Source: Alphaproteobacteria bacterium
GTDB taxonomy: Bacteria > Pseudomonadota > Alphaproteobacteria > Caulobacterales > Parvularculaceae
Direction: 5' to 3'
DNA: 34,593 nt
NCBI GenBank assembly: GCA_030426465.1
Contig: JAUHYK010000048.1
Span: 1-34,593 of the forward strand
Under the pieces are notes generated by a model. The model was not told where the DNA came from. It saw nothing but the letters and a program-made list of their open reading frames with translations, and made no database searches. The position numbers and the translations under genes are program-made. Below are positions 1 to 9,209 of the stretch, piece by piece (the stretch's first letter is position 1; each line of letters starts with the position of its first letter).

Positions 1-1460
1 AAAAGCGACGCGGCGGCAAGCCCGAATGCCAGCGCGACCACTTGCGCCACGAACCCCGGCGGATTGACGCCAAGATAACTGGCGACCAGAATAGCCGCCG
101 CCGCAGCGCCGCGCGCCGCCATCAATTCGGTTTTTTCCGTAATCTGTGGACGGAAAGTTTTTTTCAAAAGATCATGACTGATCGCGGTTGAGATAACGAG
201 CAGGAGCCCTGCCGCCGTCGACAGCGCTGCGGCGACGCCGCCCGCGGCCACCAACGCGATCACCCAGCCGGGCAACCCGGCGATTTCGGGATTTGCGAGC
301 ACCATGATGTCGCGATCGACGGAAATTTCATTGGTGTTGTCAGTTGGCGCATTGGCGACAAGCCGCTCTCCATTGGGGCCCTCCTCGCCGGTGAACTCCG
401 TCCGGCCCTCAAATGGCGCGCCCGGCGCATATTGAATGACGCCGTCGCCATTCTTGTCGAGCCATGCGATGAGGCCGATCCCCTCCCAGCTTTTCACCCA
501 TTGCGGCGCCTCGGCGTAGGACGTCTCGTGAACATTTTCGATAAAGTTAAGGCGCGCAAAGGCGCCCACCGCCGGCGCAGTCGTGTAAAGAATAGCGATG
601 AAAACCAGCGCATATCCCGCTGAAAGGCGTGCATCGGAAACCTTCGGCACCGTGAAGAACCGGACAATAACATGCGGCAGGCCCGCCGTACCCACCATAA
701 GCGCAAGCGTGATGGCGAACACATCGATGGTTGACTTCGTCCCTGCCGTGAACGCCGAAAACCCCAGATCAATCAGCGCGCCATCCAGTTTTTCAAGAAC
801 CGAAACCGTTTCACCTGTCACATTGGCGCCGAGGCCGAGCTGCGGCACAGGATTTCCGGTCATCATCATGGAAATGAAAATCGCCGGCACCAGATAGGCG
901 AAAATTAGGACGCAATATTGGGCAACTTGCGTATAGGTGATGCCTTTCATGCCGCCGAGCACGGCGTAGAAGAACACCACCCCCATGCCGGTGACGACGC
1001 CCCATTCAATCGGCATTTCCAGAAAGCGCGAAAAGACAACGCCGACGCCGCGCATTTGTCCGGCAATGTAAGTAAAGGAAACGACGATCAAACAGATCAC
1101 CGCAACGACGCGCGCCGTTTTCGAATAATACCGCTCACCGATAAAATCCGGTACGGTGAACTGCCCGAATTTTCGCAAGTAAGGCGCGAGCAACAGCGCT
1201 AGCAAGACATAGCCGCCAGTCCAGCCCATCAAGTATACGCTCGCATCATAGCCCGCGAACGCGATGATACCCGCCATGGAAATAAAGGAGGCTGCGCTCA
1301 TCCAGTCAGCGGCAGTCGCCATACCATTGGCGATGGGGTGGACATGTCCGCCGGCGACATAAAACTCGGCTGTCGAGCCGGCCCGGGACCAGACAGCAAT
1401 GCCTATATAGAGCGCGAAGGACGCACCGACGAAAAGATAGGTGAGAGATTGCGCGTCCAT
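1..1460 (-). CDS. Sodium:solute symporter large subunit (VC_2705-type SSS family), 3' end cut by window
   Basis: Multi-pass inner-membrane protein of the sodium:solute symporter superfamily, of the type that works with a DUF4212 small subunit and is predicted to import a small carboxylate such as acetate; the substrate is not shown here. I translated the frame from ATG 1460 to the window edge without a stop, about 486 residues; the C-terminus lies outside. The start has an AGGCGGG Shine-Dalgarno and lies 8 bases after the small-subunit stop, so the two are co-transcribed. Typical SSS features are the N-terminal [19 protein letters not shown] segment around residues 37-55 and a glycine- and alanine-rich membrane segment with [11 protein letters not shown]. 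An acidic, Gly-rich loop between membrane segments (about residues 325-385) contains [10 protein letters not shown], which looks like an EF-hand calcium loop. Family assignment is firm; substrate is open. Confidence 0.9.
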   Translation of the reverse strand, partial: MDAQSLTYLFVGASFALYIGIAVWSRAGSTAEFYVAGGHVHPIANGMATAADWMSAASFISMAGIIAFAGYDASVYLMGWTGGYVLLALLLAPYLRKFGQFTVPDFIGERYYSKTARVVAVICLIVVSFTYIAGQMRGVGVVFSRFLEMPIEWGVVTGMGVVFFYAVLGGMKGITYTQVAQYCVLIFAYLVPAIFISMMMTGNPVPQLGLGANVTGETVSVLEKLDGALIDLGFSAFTAGTKSTIDVFAITLALMVGTAGLPHVIVRFFTVPKVSDARLSAGYALVFIAILYTTAPAVGAFARLNFIENVHETSYAEAPQWVKSWEGIGLIAWLDKNGDGVIQYAPGAPFEGRTEFTGEEGPNGERLVANAPTDNTNEISVDRDIMVLANPEIAGLPGWVIALVAAGGVAAALSTAAGLLLVISTAISHDLLKKTFRPQITEKTELMAARGAAAAAILVASYLGVNPPGFVAQVVALAFGLAAASL

Positions 1461-1468
1461 AGTCCCGC

Positions 1469-1756
1469 CTATTCGCTAGACGCGCCGAAACGCCGGTCAA
1501 TCGCTTTCATCCGCGCGGCGTAGATGAAAATCAGAATCACAAAGACGACAATCGATCCTTGTTGCGCAAACCAAAATCCCAGCTTGAAGCCGCCAATACG
1601 GATAGTGTTCAGCGCATCGACAAATAGGACACCTGCGCCAAAAGAGACCGCGAACCACACCGCAAGCAACGCCAGCAGCAATTTCACATTTTCGCGCCAG
1701 TAAGCGCGCGCCCGCGCTTCAGCCGTCTCGCCCGTCTTTTTATCATTGTCAGTCAT
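1469..1756 (-). CDS. DUF4212 sodium/substrate symporter small subunit
   Basis: Ninety-five residues, the usual size for DUF4212 proteins, which pair with VC_2705-type SSS permeases. A charged N-terminus ending in [12 protein letters not shown] is followed by two hydrophobic segments (about residues 28-50 and 62-82) separated by a short loop with [16 protein letters not shown], the family's most recognisable stretch. ATG 1756 is preceded by AAGGAGG at good spacing. It sits directly upstream of the large subunit with an 8-base gap, the standard order for this pair. It has no catalytic motif and presumably stabilises or regulates the permease. Confidence 0.9.
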   Translation of the reverse strand: MTDNDKKTGETAEARARAYWRENVKLLLALLAVWFAVSFGAGVLFVDALNTIRIGGFKLGFWFAQQGSIVVFVILIFIYAARMKAIDRRFGASSE

Positions 1757-1858
1757 CGGACCCGCCCTCCTTGGGGATGCGAAGCCTAATCAGGTTTCCC
1801 GGGAACTCCTATCCCCTTGCTTATTGCCAAATGCTGCGTGTGCGAGTAGGCCCCGACC
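1757..1858. other. Divergent intergenic region between symporter and MFS-rimM operons
   Basis: This 102-base gap must hold the promoters for both divergent operons, but I see no convincing -35/-10 pair. It contains a perfect 10-base palindrome, TTCCCGGGAA, at 1796-1805, which could be an operator; a palindrome this short in GC-rich DNA may be chance. Confidence 0.3.
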
Positions 1859-3100
1859 ATGACCGAAGCGGCTCCAGCAAAACCTCACCTTCCCTACTGG
1901 GAGCTGGTCGCCATTGTCGCCGCGTCGATGGCGCTGAACGCGCTTGCCGTCGACATCATGCTCCCGGCGCTAGGGATCATTGGCGACGAACTTGGCGCCG
2001 CCCGCGATAATGACCGTCAGCTCATCATCATCGTCTATGTGCTCGCCAACGGAATCGCGCAACTCTTCTTCGGACCGATTGTCGACCGCTTTGGACGCAA
2101 GCGCGTGCTTTTATGGTCTCTTGCCGGTTACACGGCGGGCTCGCTGCTCTCAATCATCGCGTCATCCTTCACACTGTTTCTGGCCGCGCGCGCATTCCAG
2201 GGCGTCGCCACCGCCGCGACCCGGGTCGCCGCCGTCGCCGTCGTGCGCGACCAATGTTCGGGGCGGCGCATGGCGGAAGTGATGTCGCTCGCGATCACCA
2301 TTTTCATGGCGGCGCCGATCCTTGCGCCAGGCTTGGGCCAGCTCATTCTCTTTGCCGCGCCGTGGCGCTGGATTTTCATCGCCTTGCTTACCTTCGGCGC
2401 GGCCTTCGGCGTATGGGCCGTCTTTCGTCTTCCGGAAACCATGGCGCCGGAGGACAGGAAGCCCCTGCGCCTTCGTCCTATTGTTGCGTCTTACCTCATG
2501 TTCGTCACAAACAAGATTTCTATCGGCTACACGCTCGCCGCCGCCTGCTTTTTCGGGTCGGTGTTCAGTTACATAAGCTCAGCCGAACAGGTGTTTATTG
2601 ACGTCTTCAAGTTGGGTGAAAAGTTCACTCTCGTCTTTGCTGTCATCGCCAGCGCCTTCGCCGTGTCGACGCTCACCAATTCCCGCCTTGTGTCGCGCCT
2701 CGGCATGCGCAGGCTGTCGCACGGCGCAATGCTGGTATTCATCGCCGCAAACTTTCTGCACTTGCTGGTTCTCATGACGATTGGCGAGAGCTTGCTCATC
2801 TTCAGCATCTGCATGATGGCGTCTTTCCTGTGCATGGGCTTTATCGGCCCCAACGCCACAGCGATCGCCATGGAGCCCATGGGACACAATGCCGGCTCTG
2901 CGGCGGCGATCAACGGCTTTGCCGGCACCACACTCGCCGGGCTTTTTGGCGGCGTCATCGGCGCGCAGTTCAACGGCACGACGACGCCCTTGGTTATCGG
3001 GTTCGTTGTTCTTGGTCTCATTGGCTCTGCGCTCATCATCTGGACGGAAAACGGCAAACTGTTCGGCGTCGGCGAGCATGAACTGGAGCCCGCCGAATGA
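1859..3100 (+). CDS. MFS multidrug/drug-resistance transporter, Bcr/CflA type
   Basis: A 413-residue, 12-helix major facilitator of the drug:proton antiporter Bcr/CflA group, predicted to export small molecules across the inner membrane. TM1 carries the family-typical VDIMLPALGIIGDEL (31-45). Motif A reads GPIVDRFGRKR (72-82). The RAFQGVATAATRVAAVAVVRD stretch (111-131) matches the RalQG...raivrD signature of Bcr/CflA members. The stop overlaps the rimM start in an ATGA arrangement, so the two are translationally coupled. That is odd, because rpsP normally occupies this place in front of rimM. The Shine-Dalgarno before ATG 1859 is weak (TAGG). Substrate unknown. Confidence 0.88.
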   Translation: MTEAAPAKPHLPYWELVAIVAASMALNALAVDIMLPALGIIGDELGAARDNDRQLIIIVYVLANGIAQLFFGPIVDRFGRKRVLLWSLAGYTAGSLLSIIASSFTLFLAARAFQGVATAATRVAAVAVVRDQCSGRRMAEVMSLAITIFMAAPILAPGLGQLILFAAPWRWIFIALLTFGAAFGVWAVFRLPETMAPEDRKPLRLRPIVASYLMFVTNKISIGYTLAAACFFGSVFSYISSAEQVFIDVFKLGEKFTLVFAVIASAFAVSTLTNSRLVSRLGMRRLSHGAMLVFIAANFLHLLVLMTIGESLLIFSICMMASFLCMGFIGPNATAIAMEPMGHNAGSAAAINGFAGTTLAGLFGGVIGAQFNGTTTPLVIGFVVLGLIGSALIIWTENGKLFGVGEHELEPAE

Positions 3101-3642
3101 GCAGCGGCCAGCGTGTATGTCTCGGCGCTTTCGCCGGCGCGCATGGCGTCAAAGGCCACGCAAAAATCAAAACCTTCACCGAAACGCCGGAAGGCGTCGC
3201 CGCCTATGGCCCCGTTACAACCGAAGACGGCGCGCGCAGTTTCACGCTGAAAATCGTCAAGATTCTCACCGACGGATTTGTCATCGCAAGCGCGCCGGAA
3301 ATCAAAAGCCGCGAAGACGCACAAGCCCTGAAAGGCGTCAGCCTCTATGTGAACCGGGACGTCCTCCCGGCGCCTGAAGAGGATGAATTCTATCTCGACG
3401 ATCTGGTCGGGCTTAAAGCCGTTGACGAAAACGGCGCGCCCATGGGCGTGGTCAAGGCCGTCTATAATTTCGGCGCCGGCGATGTTCTGGAGCTGACGAA
3501 AATTCCGGGCGTCAAAGGTGTGAGACTTATTCCGTTTGCGAAAGAGGCGATTCCTGCCGTCGCACTTGCTGACGGCCGGATCACCGTTGCTCGCGACGCC
3601 ATTGACCTTGGCGATGATGAGCCGCCGGCTAGTGAGGACTGA
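3097..3642 (+). CDS. rimM: Ribosome maturation factor RimM
   Basis: RimM helps mature the 30S 3' head domain by binding ribosomal protein S19. The 181-residue protein has the two expected parts: an N-terminal RimM beta-barrel with the GAHGVKGHAKIKTFTE motif (about 11-26), and a C-terminal PRC barrel introduced by EDEFYLDDLVGLKAVDENG and containing FGAGDVLEL. The start overlaps the upstream MFS stop by 4 bases, with GGAG about nine bases ahead. It is followed by trmD and rplS in the usual order, but rpsP is missing from the front of the cluster and lies at 19051-19449 on the other strand. Confidence 0.96.
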   Translation: MSSGQRVCLGAFAGAHGVKGHAKIKTFTETPEGVAAYGPVTTEDGARSFTLKIVKILTDGFVIASAPEIKSREDAQALKGVSLYVNRDVLPAPEEDEFYLDDLVGLKAVDENGAPMGVVKAVYNFGAGDVLELTKIPGVKGVRLIPFAKEAIPAVALADGRITVARDAIDLGDDEPPASED

Positions 3643-3704
3643 GCGGACCTGCGCTCACCCCTGCCTCCTTGCCTCCCTCCCGCCCTCATGCCATCTGACC
3701 GGAC

Positions 3705-4430
3705 ATGAGCTGGCAGGCGACCATATTGACCCTTTTTCCGGAGCTGTTTCCGGGGCCCCTCGGCGCCTCCGTCCTTGGGCGGGCCGCCGCCGAGGGCCTG
3801 TGGGCGCTCGATACCGTGAACATCCGGGATTTTTCCGACAATAAATACGGCTCGGTGGACGACACCCCTGCCGGGGGCGGGGCCGGCCTTGTCATGCGGG
3901 CCGATATTCTCAGCCAGGCGATTGATTCCGTTACCCGAAACGACCGTCCAATTATCTGCCTTACGCCCCGGGGAAAGCCCTTTTCGCAGGCGCGCGCCCG
4001 ATCGCTCGCCGCCGGGCCGGGGCTGATCGCCCTGTGCGGCCGGTTTGAAGGGATCGACGAGCGGCTTTTCGCCGCCAGAGACATCGAAGAGGTCTCGATT
4101 GGCGATTTCGTCCTTGCCGGGGGAGAAATCCCCGCCATGGCCCTGATCGAGGCTTGCGTCCGGCTAATTCCGGGGGTATTGGGCTCGGCTTCCTCCCTTG
4201 GGGAGGAAAGCTTTGAGGGCGGTCTTCTGGAATATCCCCAGTATACCCGCCCGCGAGAATTCGAAGGCCGGGCCATCCCGGACGTGCTGCTCGGAGGCGA
4301 TCACCAGAAAATCGACGCGTGGCGGCGCGAACAGCGGCAAGAAATAACGCGAACGCGACGACCGGACCTCTGGGAGAGGTTTTCATCTGACGGTCCTATC
4401 CGGCGCAGCGACAACAAGGAACCGAAGTGA
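3705..4430 (+). CDS. trmD: tRNA (guanine-N1)-methyltransferase TrmD
   Basis: TrmD uses S-adenosylmethionine to methylate G37 next to the anticodon of several tRNAs and prevents +1 frameshifting. The 241-residue protein contains the SPOUT-knot motifs [12 protein letters not shown] (110-121) and [15 protein letters not shown] (131-145), and the C-terminal [16 protein letters not shown] motif (195-210), which includes the conserved GDH. ATG 3705 has no good Shine-Dalgarno; a pyrimidine-rich tract at about 3655-3690 fills the 62-base gap after rimM. Its stop abuts the rplS start. Confidence 0.97.
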   Translation: MSWQATILTLFPELFPGPLGASVLGRAAAEGLWALDTVNIRDFSDNKYGSVDDTPAGGGAGLVMRADILSQAIDSVTRNDRPIICLTPRGKPFSQARARSLAAGPGLIALCGRFEGIDERLFAARDIEEVSIGDFVLAGGEIPAMALIEACVRLIPGVLGSASSLGEESFEGGLLEYPQYTRPREFEGRAIPDVLLGGDHQKIDAWRREQRQEITRTRRPDLWERFSSDGPIRRSDNKEPK

Positions 4431-4810
4431 TGAACATCATCGAACAACTCGAAAAAGAACAGATCGCCGAACTCGGCAAAACCATTCCAGAATTCGCACC
4501 GGGCGACACCGTGAAGGTGAACGTCAAGGTGAAAGAAGGCGAACGCGAACGCATCCAGGCCTATGAAGGCGTGTGCATTGCGCGCAAAGGCGGCGGCCTC
4601 AACGAAAGCTTCACCGTCCGCAAGATTTCGTTCGGCGAAGGCGTCGAGCGCGTCTTCCCGGTCCACTCGCCAATGATCGACTCCATCGACGTCGTGCGCC
4701 GCGGCAAGGTTCGCCGCGCGAAACTTTATTATCTGCGCGACCGTCGCGGCAAGTCCGCCCGCATCGCGGAGAAAGTCGACAAGCGCGCCAAAGTAAAAAA
4801 AGGCGCCTAA
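4430..4810 (+). CDS. rplS: 50S ribosomal protein L19
   Basis: L19 lies at the 30S-50S interface. The sequence opens with [12 protein letters not shown] and has the family motifs [22 protein letters not shown] (its first 20 residues are the conserved core), [17 protein letters not shown], and a basic C-terminus [18 protein letters not shown] place the start at ATG 4430, overlapping the trmD stop by one base, with AAGGA nine bases upstream; a GTG three bases earlier is the alternative. The protein has about 126 residues with a short basic tail. The gene ends the rimM-trmD-rplS operon and is followed by a strong terminator. Confidence 0.97.
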   Translation: MNIIEQLEKEQIAELGKTIPEFAPGDTVKVNVKVKEGERERIQAYEGVCIARKGGGLNESFTVRKISFGEGVERVFPVHSPMIDSIDVVRRGKVRRAKLYYLRDRRGKSARIAEKVDKRAKVKKGA

Positions 4811-4832
4811 GGCTTTCCACCTTTCCGAATTG

Positions 4833-4862
4833 AAAACGGGGCTCACTGAGCCCCGTTTTTTT
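4833..4862. terminator. Bidirectional intrinsic terminator between rplS and phoD-like gene
   Basis: A GC-rich stem (ACGGGGCT against AGCCCCGT) with a small CACTG loop is followed by seven T on the plus strand and flanked by four A on the left. It can therefore terminate rplS on the plus strand and the convergent phosphodiesterase gene on the minus strand. Confidence 0.9.
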
Positions 4863-4873
4863 GTGCTGCTGGA

Positions 4874-6076
4874 TTAATGCAGCGATCGAAGATCAATCGT
4901 TTCGCTGAGATAAGCTTCACCATCCTTGCTGCGGATTGAGACAGCAACGGCGCCTTCATCCCAATCGATGTCGAGGACGCCGTAATTGGCTTCATAGATC
5001 ATGTCGCCGAGACGGTTCGGGCCTTCCTCCATCCGGGTCTCCCCGCTTTGCGCGCGCCAGATGCTGGCGGGCAAATTCAACGAAGAGGATGTCGCCTCGA
5101 ACAAGGGATAATCATTGACGCCTTGCTTGCGATACAACGCCGCCCCATGGCGGTCGCCAGAAAGGAAAATGACGCCATTGACGCCAAGCCCGGTGATTGT
5201 CTTGTAAAGCCGTGCGCGCTCATGGGGGAACAGGCGCCACGCCTCCCAGCCATGGCCGTCAGCGATCACCTGGATCGAGGAAACAACAAGGCGCAGATCC
5301 GCCGGCTTTTGCAGTTCTTCCGCGAGCCAACGCCACTGCGCATCGCCCAGCATGGTTTTCGACGGATCGTCGTCGGGAACATAGCGTTCCTTACCCGGCG
5401 CACCCGGGTCATCCGTCTTCACCAGCGGCGAGCGGAAAAACCGCGTATCTAGCATGATCACCTGAACGCGCTTGCCCGCCTCTGCGCCTATGATCCAAGA
5501 ACCATAAACGCCGGGGCGCGTGCGGCGCGGATCGTCTTCAGGCACGGCCCAGACATATTCAAACAGCGCTTCTGATTTTTCCTTGAGCGCATAATCGCCG
5601 CCGCCGTCATTGAGACCGTAATCATGATCGTCCCAGACCGTGAGCATGGGCGCGGCGGCCCGCGCTCTTGCAAACGGTTCCGACTGCGCAAGGCGCATGT
5701 AAGCGGTTTTCAATTCAGGCATCGCCGGTTCGTCCGGGCTGACATCGCCATAGACGTTGTCGCCCATATAGAGCGTCAGGTCGGGATGTTCCGATGCGAT
5801 CTGGCCCCAGATCGACTGATCGCCATTTTGTTGCGCGCAAGACGCAAAGACGATGCGGGTCAAAGTTTTTGTTTCGTCGAGCGGCGCCGACGGCATGGGG
5901 ACGGCGCGGATGACACCGTTAGGGTCATCTGGGTTGGGCGAATCATTGAGGTAAAGATTACTGTCCCCAGCAATGAAGGGCCCTGTTCGCGTTACTTTCG
6001 GCTGCGTCGCCGCACATGACGCAAGCAGCGTAGCGCCCGCCGCCGTCGTCAAAAGCGCTTTCATGATGTCATTCAT
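4874..6076 (-). CDS. PhoD-like alkaline phosphatase/phosphodiesterase lipoprotein
   Basis: Predicted metal-dependent phosphodiesterase or phosphomonoesterase of the PhoD/calcineurin superfamily, anchored as a lipoprotein. The signal peptide ends in the lipobox LLASC. Metallophosphatase motifs occur in order: FASCAQQNGDQS, YMGDNVYGD, TVWDDHDYGLNDGG, VIMLDTRFFRSPL and FLSGDRHGAALY. I chose ATG 6076, which has a run of G five to six bases upstream (400 residues); a GTG at 6082 would add two residues. It may help obtain phosphate from phosphodiesters, but no Pho box is evident. It lies downstream of the M28 peptidase with a gap of about 66 bases and ends at the shared terminator. Confidence 0.9.
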   Translation of the reverse strand: MNDIMKALLTTAAGATLLASCAATQPKVTRTGPFIAGDSNLYLNDSPNPDDPNGVIRAVPMPSAPLDETKTLTRIVFASCAQQNGDQSIWGQIASEHPDLTLYMGDNVYGDVSPDEPAMPELKTAYMRLAQSEPFARARAAAPMLTVWDDHDYGLNDGGGDYALKEKSEALFEYVWAVPEDDPRRTRPGVYGSWIIGAEAGKRVQVIMLDTRFFRSPLVKTDDPGAPGKERYVPDDDPSKTMLGDAQWRWLAEELQKPADLRLVVSSIQVIADGHGWEAWRLFPHERARLYKTITGLGVNGVIFLSGDRHGAALYRKQGVNDYPLFEATSSSLNLPASIWRAQSGETRMEEGPNRLGDMIYEANYGVLDIDWDEGAVAVSIRSKDGEAYLSETIDLRSLH

Positions 6077-6142
6077 AGACACCCCCCCGGTTCTGCTGAC
6101 GCCTTCATAGCGCCAGCTTGTGACAGGGGTTTGGCATGGATT

Positions 6143-7564
6143 TTATTGCGCATCCTCTTTCACCGGCAGGCGGCCGAAATCGCCGTCCATCTCAGAGGCA
6201 ATGTATAAAAACGCCGCCCACGCCGCCACATTTTGGCGGAGATCGCCGAGATCGACCTTATCGAGCGTGTCGTCCGGCGTGTGGTGGAGATCGAAATAAT
6301 CGGTTCCGTCCTGACGCAGGGAAACAACCGGCACACCGAGATCGCGCGTTGCGCCCACATCTGCGCCGCCAAAGGCCATATTGTTTCCGGGTGTGATCGC
6401 GAGACGGCGCAGCGCCGCTTCGAAGACCTTCGCTTTCGGGAGCGCTTCTTCTGAAAAGCGCGTGTCGAACCGATAGACAACCCCCGCGCCGAAATCGGAT
6501 TCCGCGGCGAGTACGTGCTTGTCCATCTCGTCCTTGTGCGCTTCGGCGTAGGCGTCGCCGCCGTAAATACCGACTTCCTCCGCGCCCCACATGACAACGC
6601 GGAGCGTGCGTTTCGGCTTACCCCTGAGATCGCCGACAAGTTTCGCCGCCGCCGTGGTGATGGCGATGCCGGAGGCGTCGTCAATGGCCCCGGTGCCAAG
6701 ATCCCAACTGTCGAGATGACCGCCAATGACGATAATCTCATCCGTCTGACCCGGTATCTCGCCGATGACATTGCCGGAGACCACCGTTTCTTTTGTTTCA
6801 ACCTGAAGGTTCAGATTCAACGTGACCGGTCCCTTGGCGCGCTCTAAAGCGCGCGCAAGCTGGTCTGCGTCCGGGTTTGAAAGCGCCGCCGTCGGCACGG
6901 CGGTTTCTCCGCCGCCACGCAACGCGCCGCCTGTATGGGGATTGCGGTGGCTGTCCGTGCCAGCAGAGCGAATCAGCGATGCAACAGCGCCGCGCTTGCC
7001 GGCCTCCACAGCCGCCTGACTGCGCTTGGCGACAGCGGTTCCGTAACCTGATCCGTCCTGCGTGCGCGCCATAGGCTCATCCACAAAAACGATCTTGCCC
7101 TCAAGGCCGGTTTCCGGCGCCGCCTGCAACGCCAGCAGCGTCGGGAACCGCACGACCTCACCGCTAACGCCATCCTCAGGCGTTGCCTTCGATCTCCCCA
7201 GCGCCGTAACCGCAAGCGGCTGCGGAAATGGTGAGATGATTTCGGCGCTTTCCGAAACCCGCGCCCAATAGGGCATCTCGTAGGTTTCGATGCGGACATT
7301 CTTAAAACCAAGCGCCTTCAGTTTGGCGACGCCCCAGTCGCGCGCACGCGCCTCAGCCGGAGACCCGCCAAGGCGCGGCCCCACTTCCGTGGTCAGGCTT
7401 TCAAGAATGTCCCAGGCAAGATCGTCTTCAAGTCCTGCGTCGATCAACCGGTCCGCGGTCATCGCCTGCGCGTCGCTCAGCGCCGGTTGCGCCTGCGCGG
7501 CGTTCATGAAAAACCCGCTGGCCGTCGCCGCCGCTACAAGCGTGGCGATATATGTATTGCGCAT
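6143..7564 (-). CDS. Secreted M28-family zinc peptidase (PGCP-like)
   Basis: Predicted exported aminopeptidase or carboxypeptidase of family M28. ATG 7564 is preceded by AGGGG and starts a clear Sec signal peptide ending near AAQAQP (residues 22-27), giving 473 residues. A protease-associated domain occupies about residues 130-245. The co-catalytic zinc site is complete: GGHLDSW (His283), GAIDDASG (Asp295), the general-base pair WGAEEVG (Glu329-Glu330), AESDFGAG (Asp357) and DLHHTPDDT (His427/His428). The overall plan resembles plasma glutamate carboxypeptidase. With the S9A peptidase at 25710 it suggests use of extracellular peptides. It lies 96 bases downstream of the GNAT gene, so co-transcription with that operon is uncertain. 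Confidence 0.93.
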   Translation of the reverse strand: MRNTYIATLVAAATASGFFMNAAQAQPALSDAQAMTADRLIDAGLEDDLAWDILESLTTEVGPRLGGSPAEARARDWGVAKLKALGFKNVRIETYEMPYWARVSESAEIISPFPQPLAVTALGRSKATPEDGVSGEVVRFPTLLALQAAPETGLEGKIVFVDEPMARTQDGSGYGTAVAKRSQAAVEAGKRGAVASLIRSAGTDSHRNPHTGGALRGGGETAVPTAALSNPDADQLARALERAKGPVTLNLNLQVETKETVVSGNVIGEIPGQTDEIIVIGGHLDSWDLGTGAIDDASGIAITTAAAKLVGDLRGKPKRTLRVVMWGAEEVGIYGGDAYAEAHKDEMDKHVLAAESDFGAGVVYRFDTRFSEEALPKAKVFEAALRRLAITPGNNMAFGGADVGATRDLGVPVVSLRQDGTDYFDLHHTPDDTLDKVDLGDLRQNVAAWAAFLYIASEMDGDFGRLPVKEDAQ

Positions 7565-7660
7565 GAATCTGCCCCTGTTTTTGAGTTTCACCTATGATCG
7601 GGCACATGCGGAAAAGGTCAATCGAAAATATACGATCGCGGCGTTATGCGCATCGCCCTC

Positions 7661-8209
7661 TCAGCCGAACCGGGAGAGCCACGCCTCACGCTCAGCCGCC
7701 CAGATGTCGAGCTTGAAGCCCCAGAACTCGAACACTTCTCCGGTCTTTTCCTCGCCGACCTTCTTCGCCACGGCCTGACTGTTGGTGTTTTCAGGCAGGA
7801 TGTTCGAGATGATGCGGGATAAGTCTGGGAACTGATCAAACGTCCATTTGATTGTTCCGATAGCGGCTTCCGGAGCGTAACCCTTACCCCAATAAGGGCG
7901 TGCGATAGACCAGCCGCATTCGATCCCGGGCCAGCTGTCAGGCATCCACGGGCCCACACGCCCCACCCATGCGCCGGTCTCCTTCTCCTCGACGGAGAAC
8001 CATCCGAAACCGCGTATGTCCCAATGACCCAGATAAGAAGCGAATTGCCGCCAGAGATCATGGCGCGCCTGAGGCTTGCCATTGGTGCTCAGCGTCGCCG
8101 CCACATCGGGGTCGAGCATCATGGAAATATGCGCCTCACAATCTTCGGGCGCGAGCGGACGCAAGATAAGGCGTTCTGTTTCAAGACGGATGGGCCTCGA
8201 ATTATGCAT
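7661..8209 (-). CDS. GNAT-family N-acetyltransferase (RimJ/RimL-like)
   Basis: Predicted acetyl-CoA-dependent N-acetyltransferase of about 182 residues. The N-terminal RLETERLILRPLAPEDCE is the signature start of the RimJ/RimL group. GWSIARPYWGKGYAPEAA, with the pyrophosphate-binding region GKGYAPEA, is the acetyl-CoA motif A, and ISNILPENTNSQAVAKKVG is the motif B region. The substrate cannot be told from sequence; members acetylate ribosomal proteins, amino acids or antibiotics. ATG 8209 overlaps the stop of the acyltransferase gene by 8 bases; a TTG at 8221 is an alternative start. The overlap places it last in the glycosyltransferase-acyltransferase operon. Confidence 0.88.
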   Translation of the reverse strand: MHNSRPIRLETERLILRPLAPEDCEAHISMMLDPDVAATLSTNGKPQARHDLWRQFASYLGHWDIRGFGWFSVEEKETGAWVGRVGPWMPDSWPGIECGWSIARPYWGKGYAPEAAIGTIKWTFDQFPDLSRIISNILPENTNSQAVAKKVGEEKTGEVFEFWGFKLDIWAAEREAWLSRFG

Positions 8210-9209
8210 GGCTATCTTCAATCTCTTGCTTTTGGCGCGCCTTGGCGAAGCGACGCTGCGCCGGTTTTTCCACCCCGTAAGTGAGCGCCGCCGCGACGCC
8301 TATCATGACGACGGAGCCCGCGGCAACAGCGACGAACCAACTGGCCCCAAGAGCCTGAAGCGCCAGAATAACGCGATAGCCAATCTCCTGATGGGTGAGA
8401 TACAGCGCATAGGAAATGGCGCCGAACCATGTCAGCAGATCGAGCCCGGGCAGACGAGCCGCTTCCGGGCGAAGCGCGAGGACAAAAAGCGCCATTGAGA
8501 CGGCAAGCGCCGCCGCCCCCTCAACACCAAAGATCAGCGCCTGCACCGCGAGGCCCGCCGCGAGCAGGACGCCACAGCGCCAGCGCATGCCGTCGCGCCA
8601 GATAAAGTAAAAGACGAGACCGCAAGCAAAGAGGTGCGCGTAATTGTGGATCATCAACAAGTAATGCAACGGCGCCGGGATATAAGGCGCTAGCACCTGA
8701 AACGCCGCAGCGCCTGCAATCCAGAGCATGGGCAGCAAAGGAACCCAACGCTGGCGCCCAAACCGGTAGACTGCATACATAAAGGCGTAAAAGCCAAGCT
8801 CATAAGCGAGACTCCAATAAACCCCGTCAATATTCTCTATACGGAAATAATCCGCCGCCATGGTGACGTTGCCAAGAAACTGAAGAAATGAAACGGGCTT
8901 AGCCGGCGGCGCGAAAGAGATGACGATCGTGGTCAAAAGCAATGACGCCCAGAACACGGGATAGAGCCGGAAAAATCGCGCCCGCAGGAAACCTTTGGCG
9001 TGACGGCGCTCAAGGCTCATAAGGATAACGAAACCGGAAATCAGAAAGAATAGATGAACGCCGTAATGGCCATAGGGAAAACTGACCGGCGCCGGCAAGG
9101 CGGCGGGATACATCTCCCGAATGCGAAAGGTATAGTGAAACGCAACAACGGCGAGCGCCGCCAGACCGCGCAAGGCGTCAAGCGACACAAGACGCTTTGA
9201 AGCGGTCAC
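8202..9209 (-). CDS. Acyltransferase-3 family membrane protein (OafA/YrhL-like)
   Basis: A 335-residue integral membrane O-acyltransferase predicted to acetylate or acylate a surface carbohydrate. Near the N-terminus the LVSLDALRGLAALAVVAFHY stretch carries the conserved arginine and histidine of the family. HLFFLISGFVIL follows, then RFFRLYPVFW. The rest is about ten hydrophobic segments, without the extra periplasmic SGNH domain. The start is GTG 9209, overlapping the glycosyltransferase stop by 4 bases (GTGA), which implies translational coupling. Together they suggest building and decorating a glycan such as exopolysaccharide, O-antigen or a glycolipid; the substrate is unknown. Confidence 0.9.
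   Translation of the reverse strand: MTASKRLVSLDALRGLAALAVVAFHYTFRIREMYPAALPAPVSFPYGHYGVHLFFLISGFVILMSLERRHAKGFLRARFFRLYPVFWASLLLTTIVISFAPPAKPVSFLQFLGNVTMAADYFRIENIDGVYWSLAYELGFYAFMYAVYRFGRQRWVPLLPMLWIAGAAAFQVLAPYIPAPLHYLLMIHNYAHLFACGLVFYFIWRDGMRWRCGVLLAAGLAVQALIFGVEGAAALAVSMALFVLALRPEAARLPGLDLLTWFGAISYALYLTHQEIGYRVILALQALGASWFVAVAAGSVVMIGVAAALTYGVEKPAQRRFAKARQKQEIEDSHA

Noticed and set aside
2569-3324. 251-residue open frame on the minus strand
   Set aside because: Antisense to the MFS and rimM genes; no domain or ribosome binding site.
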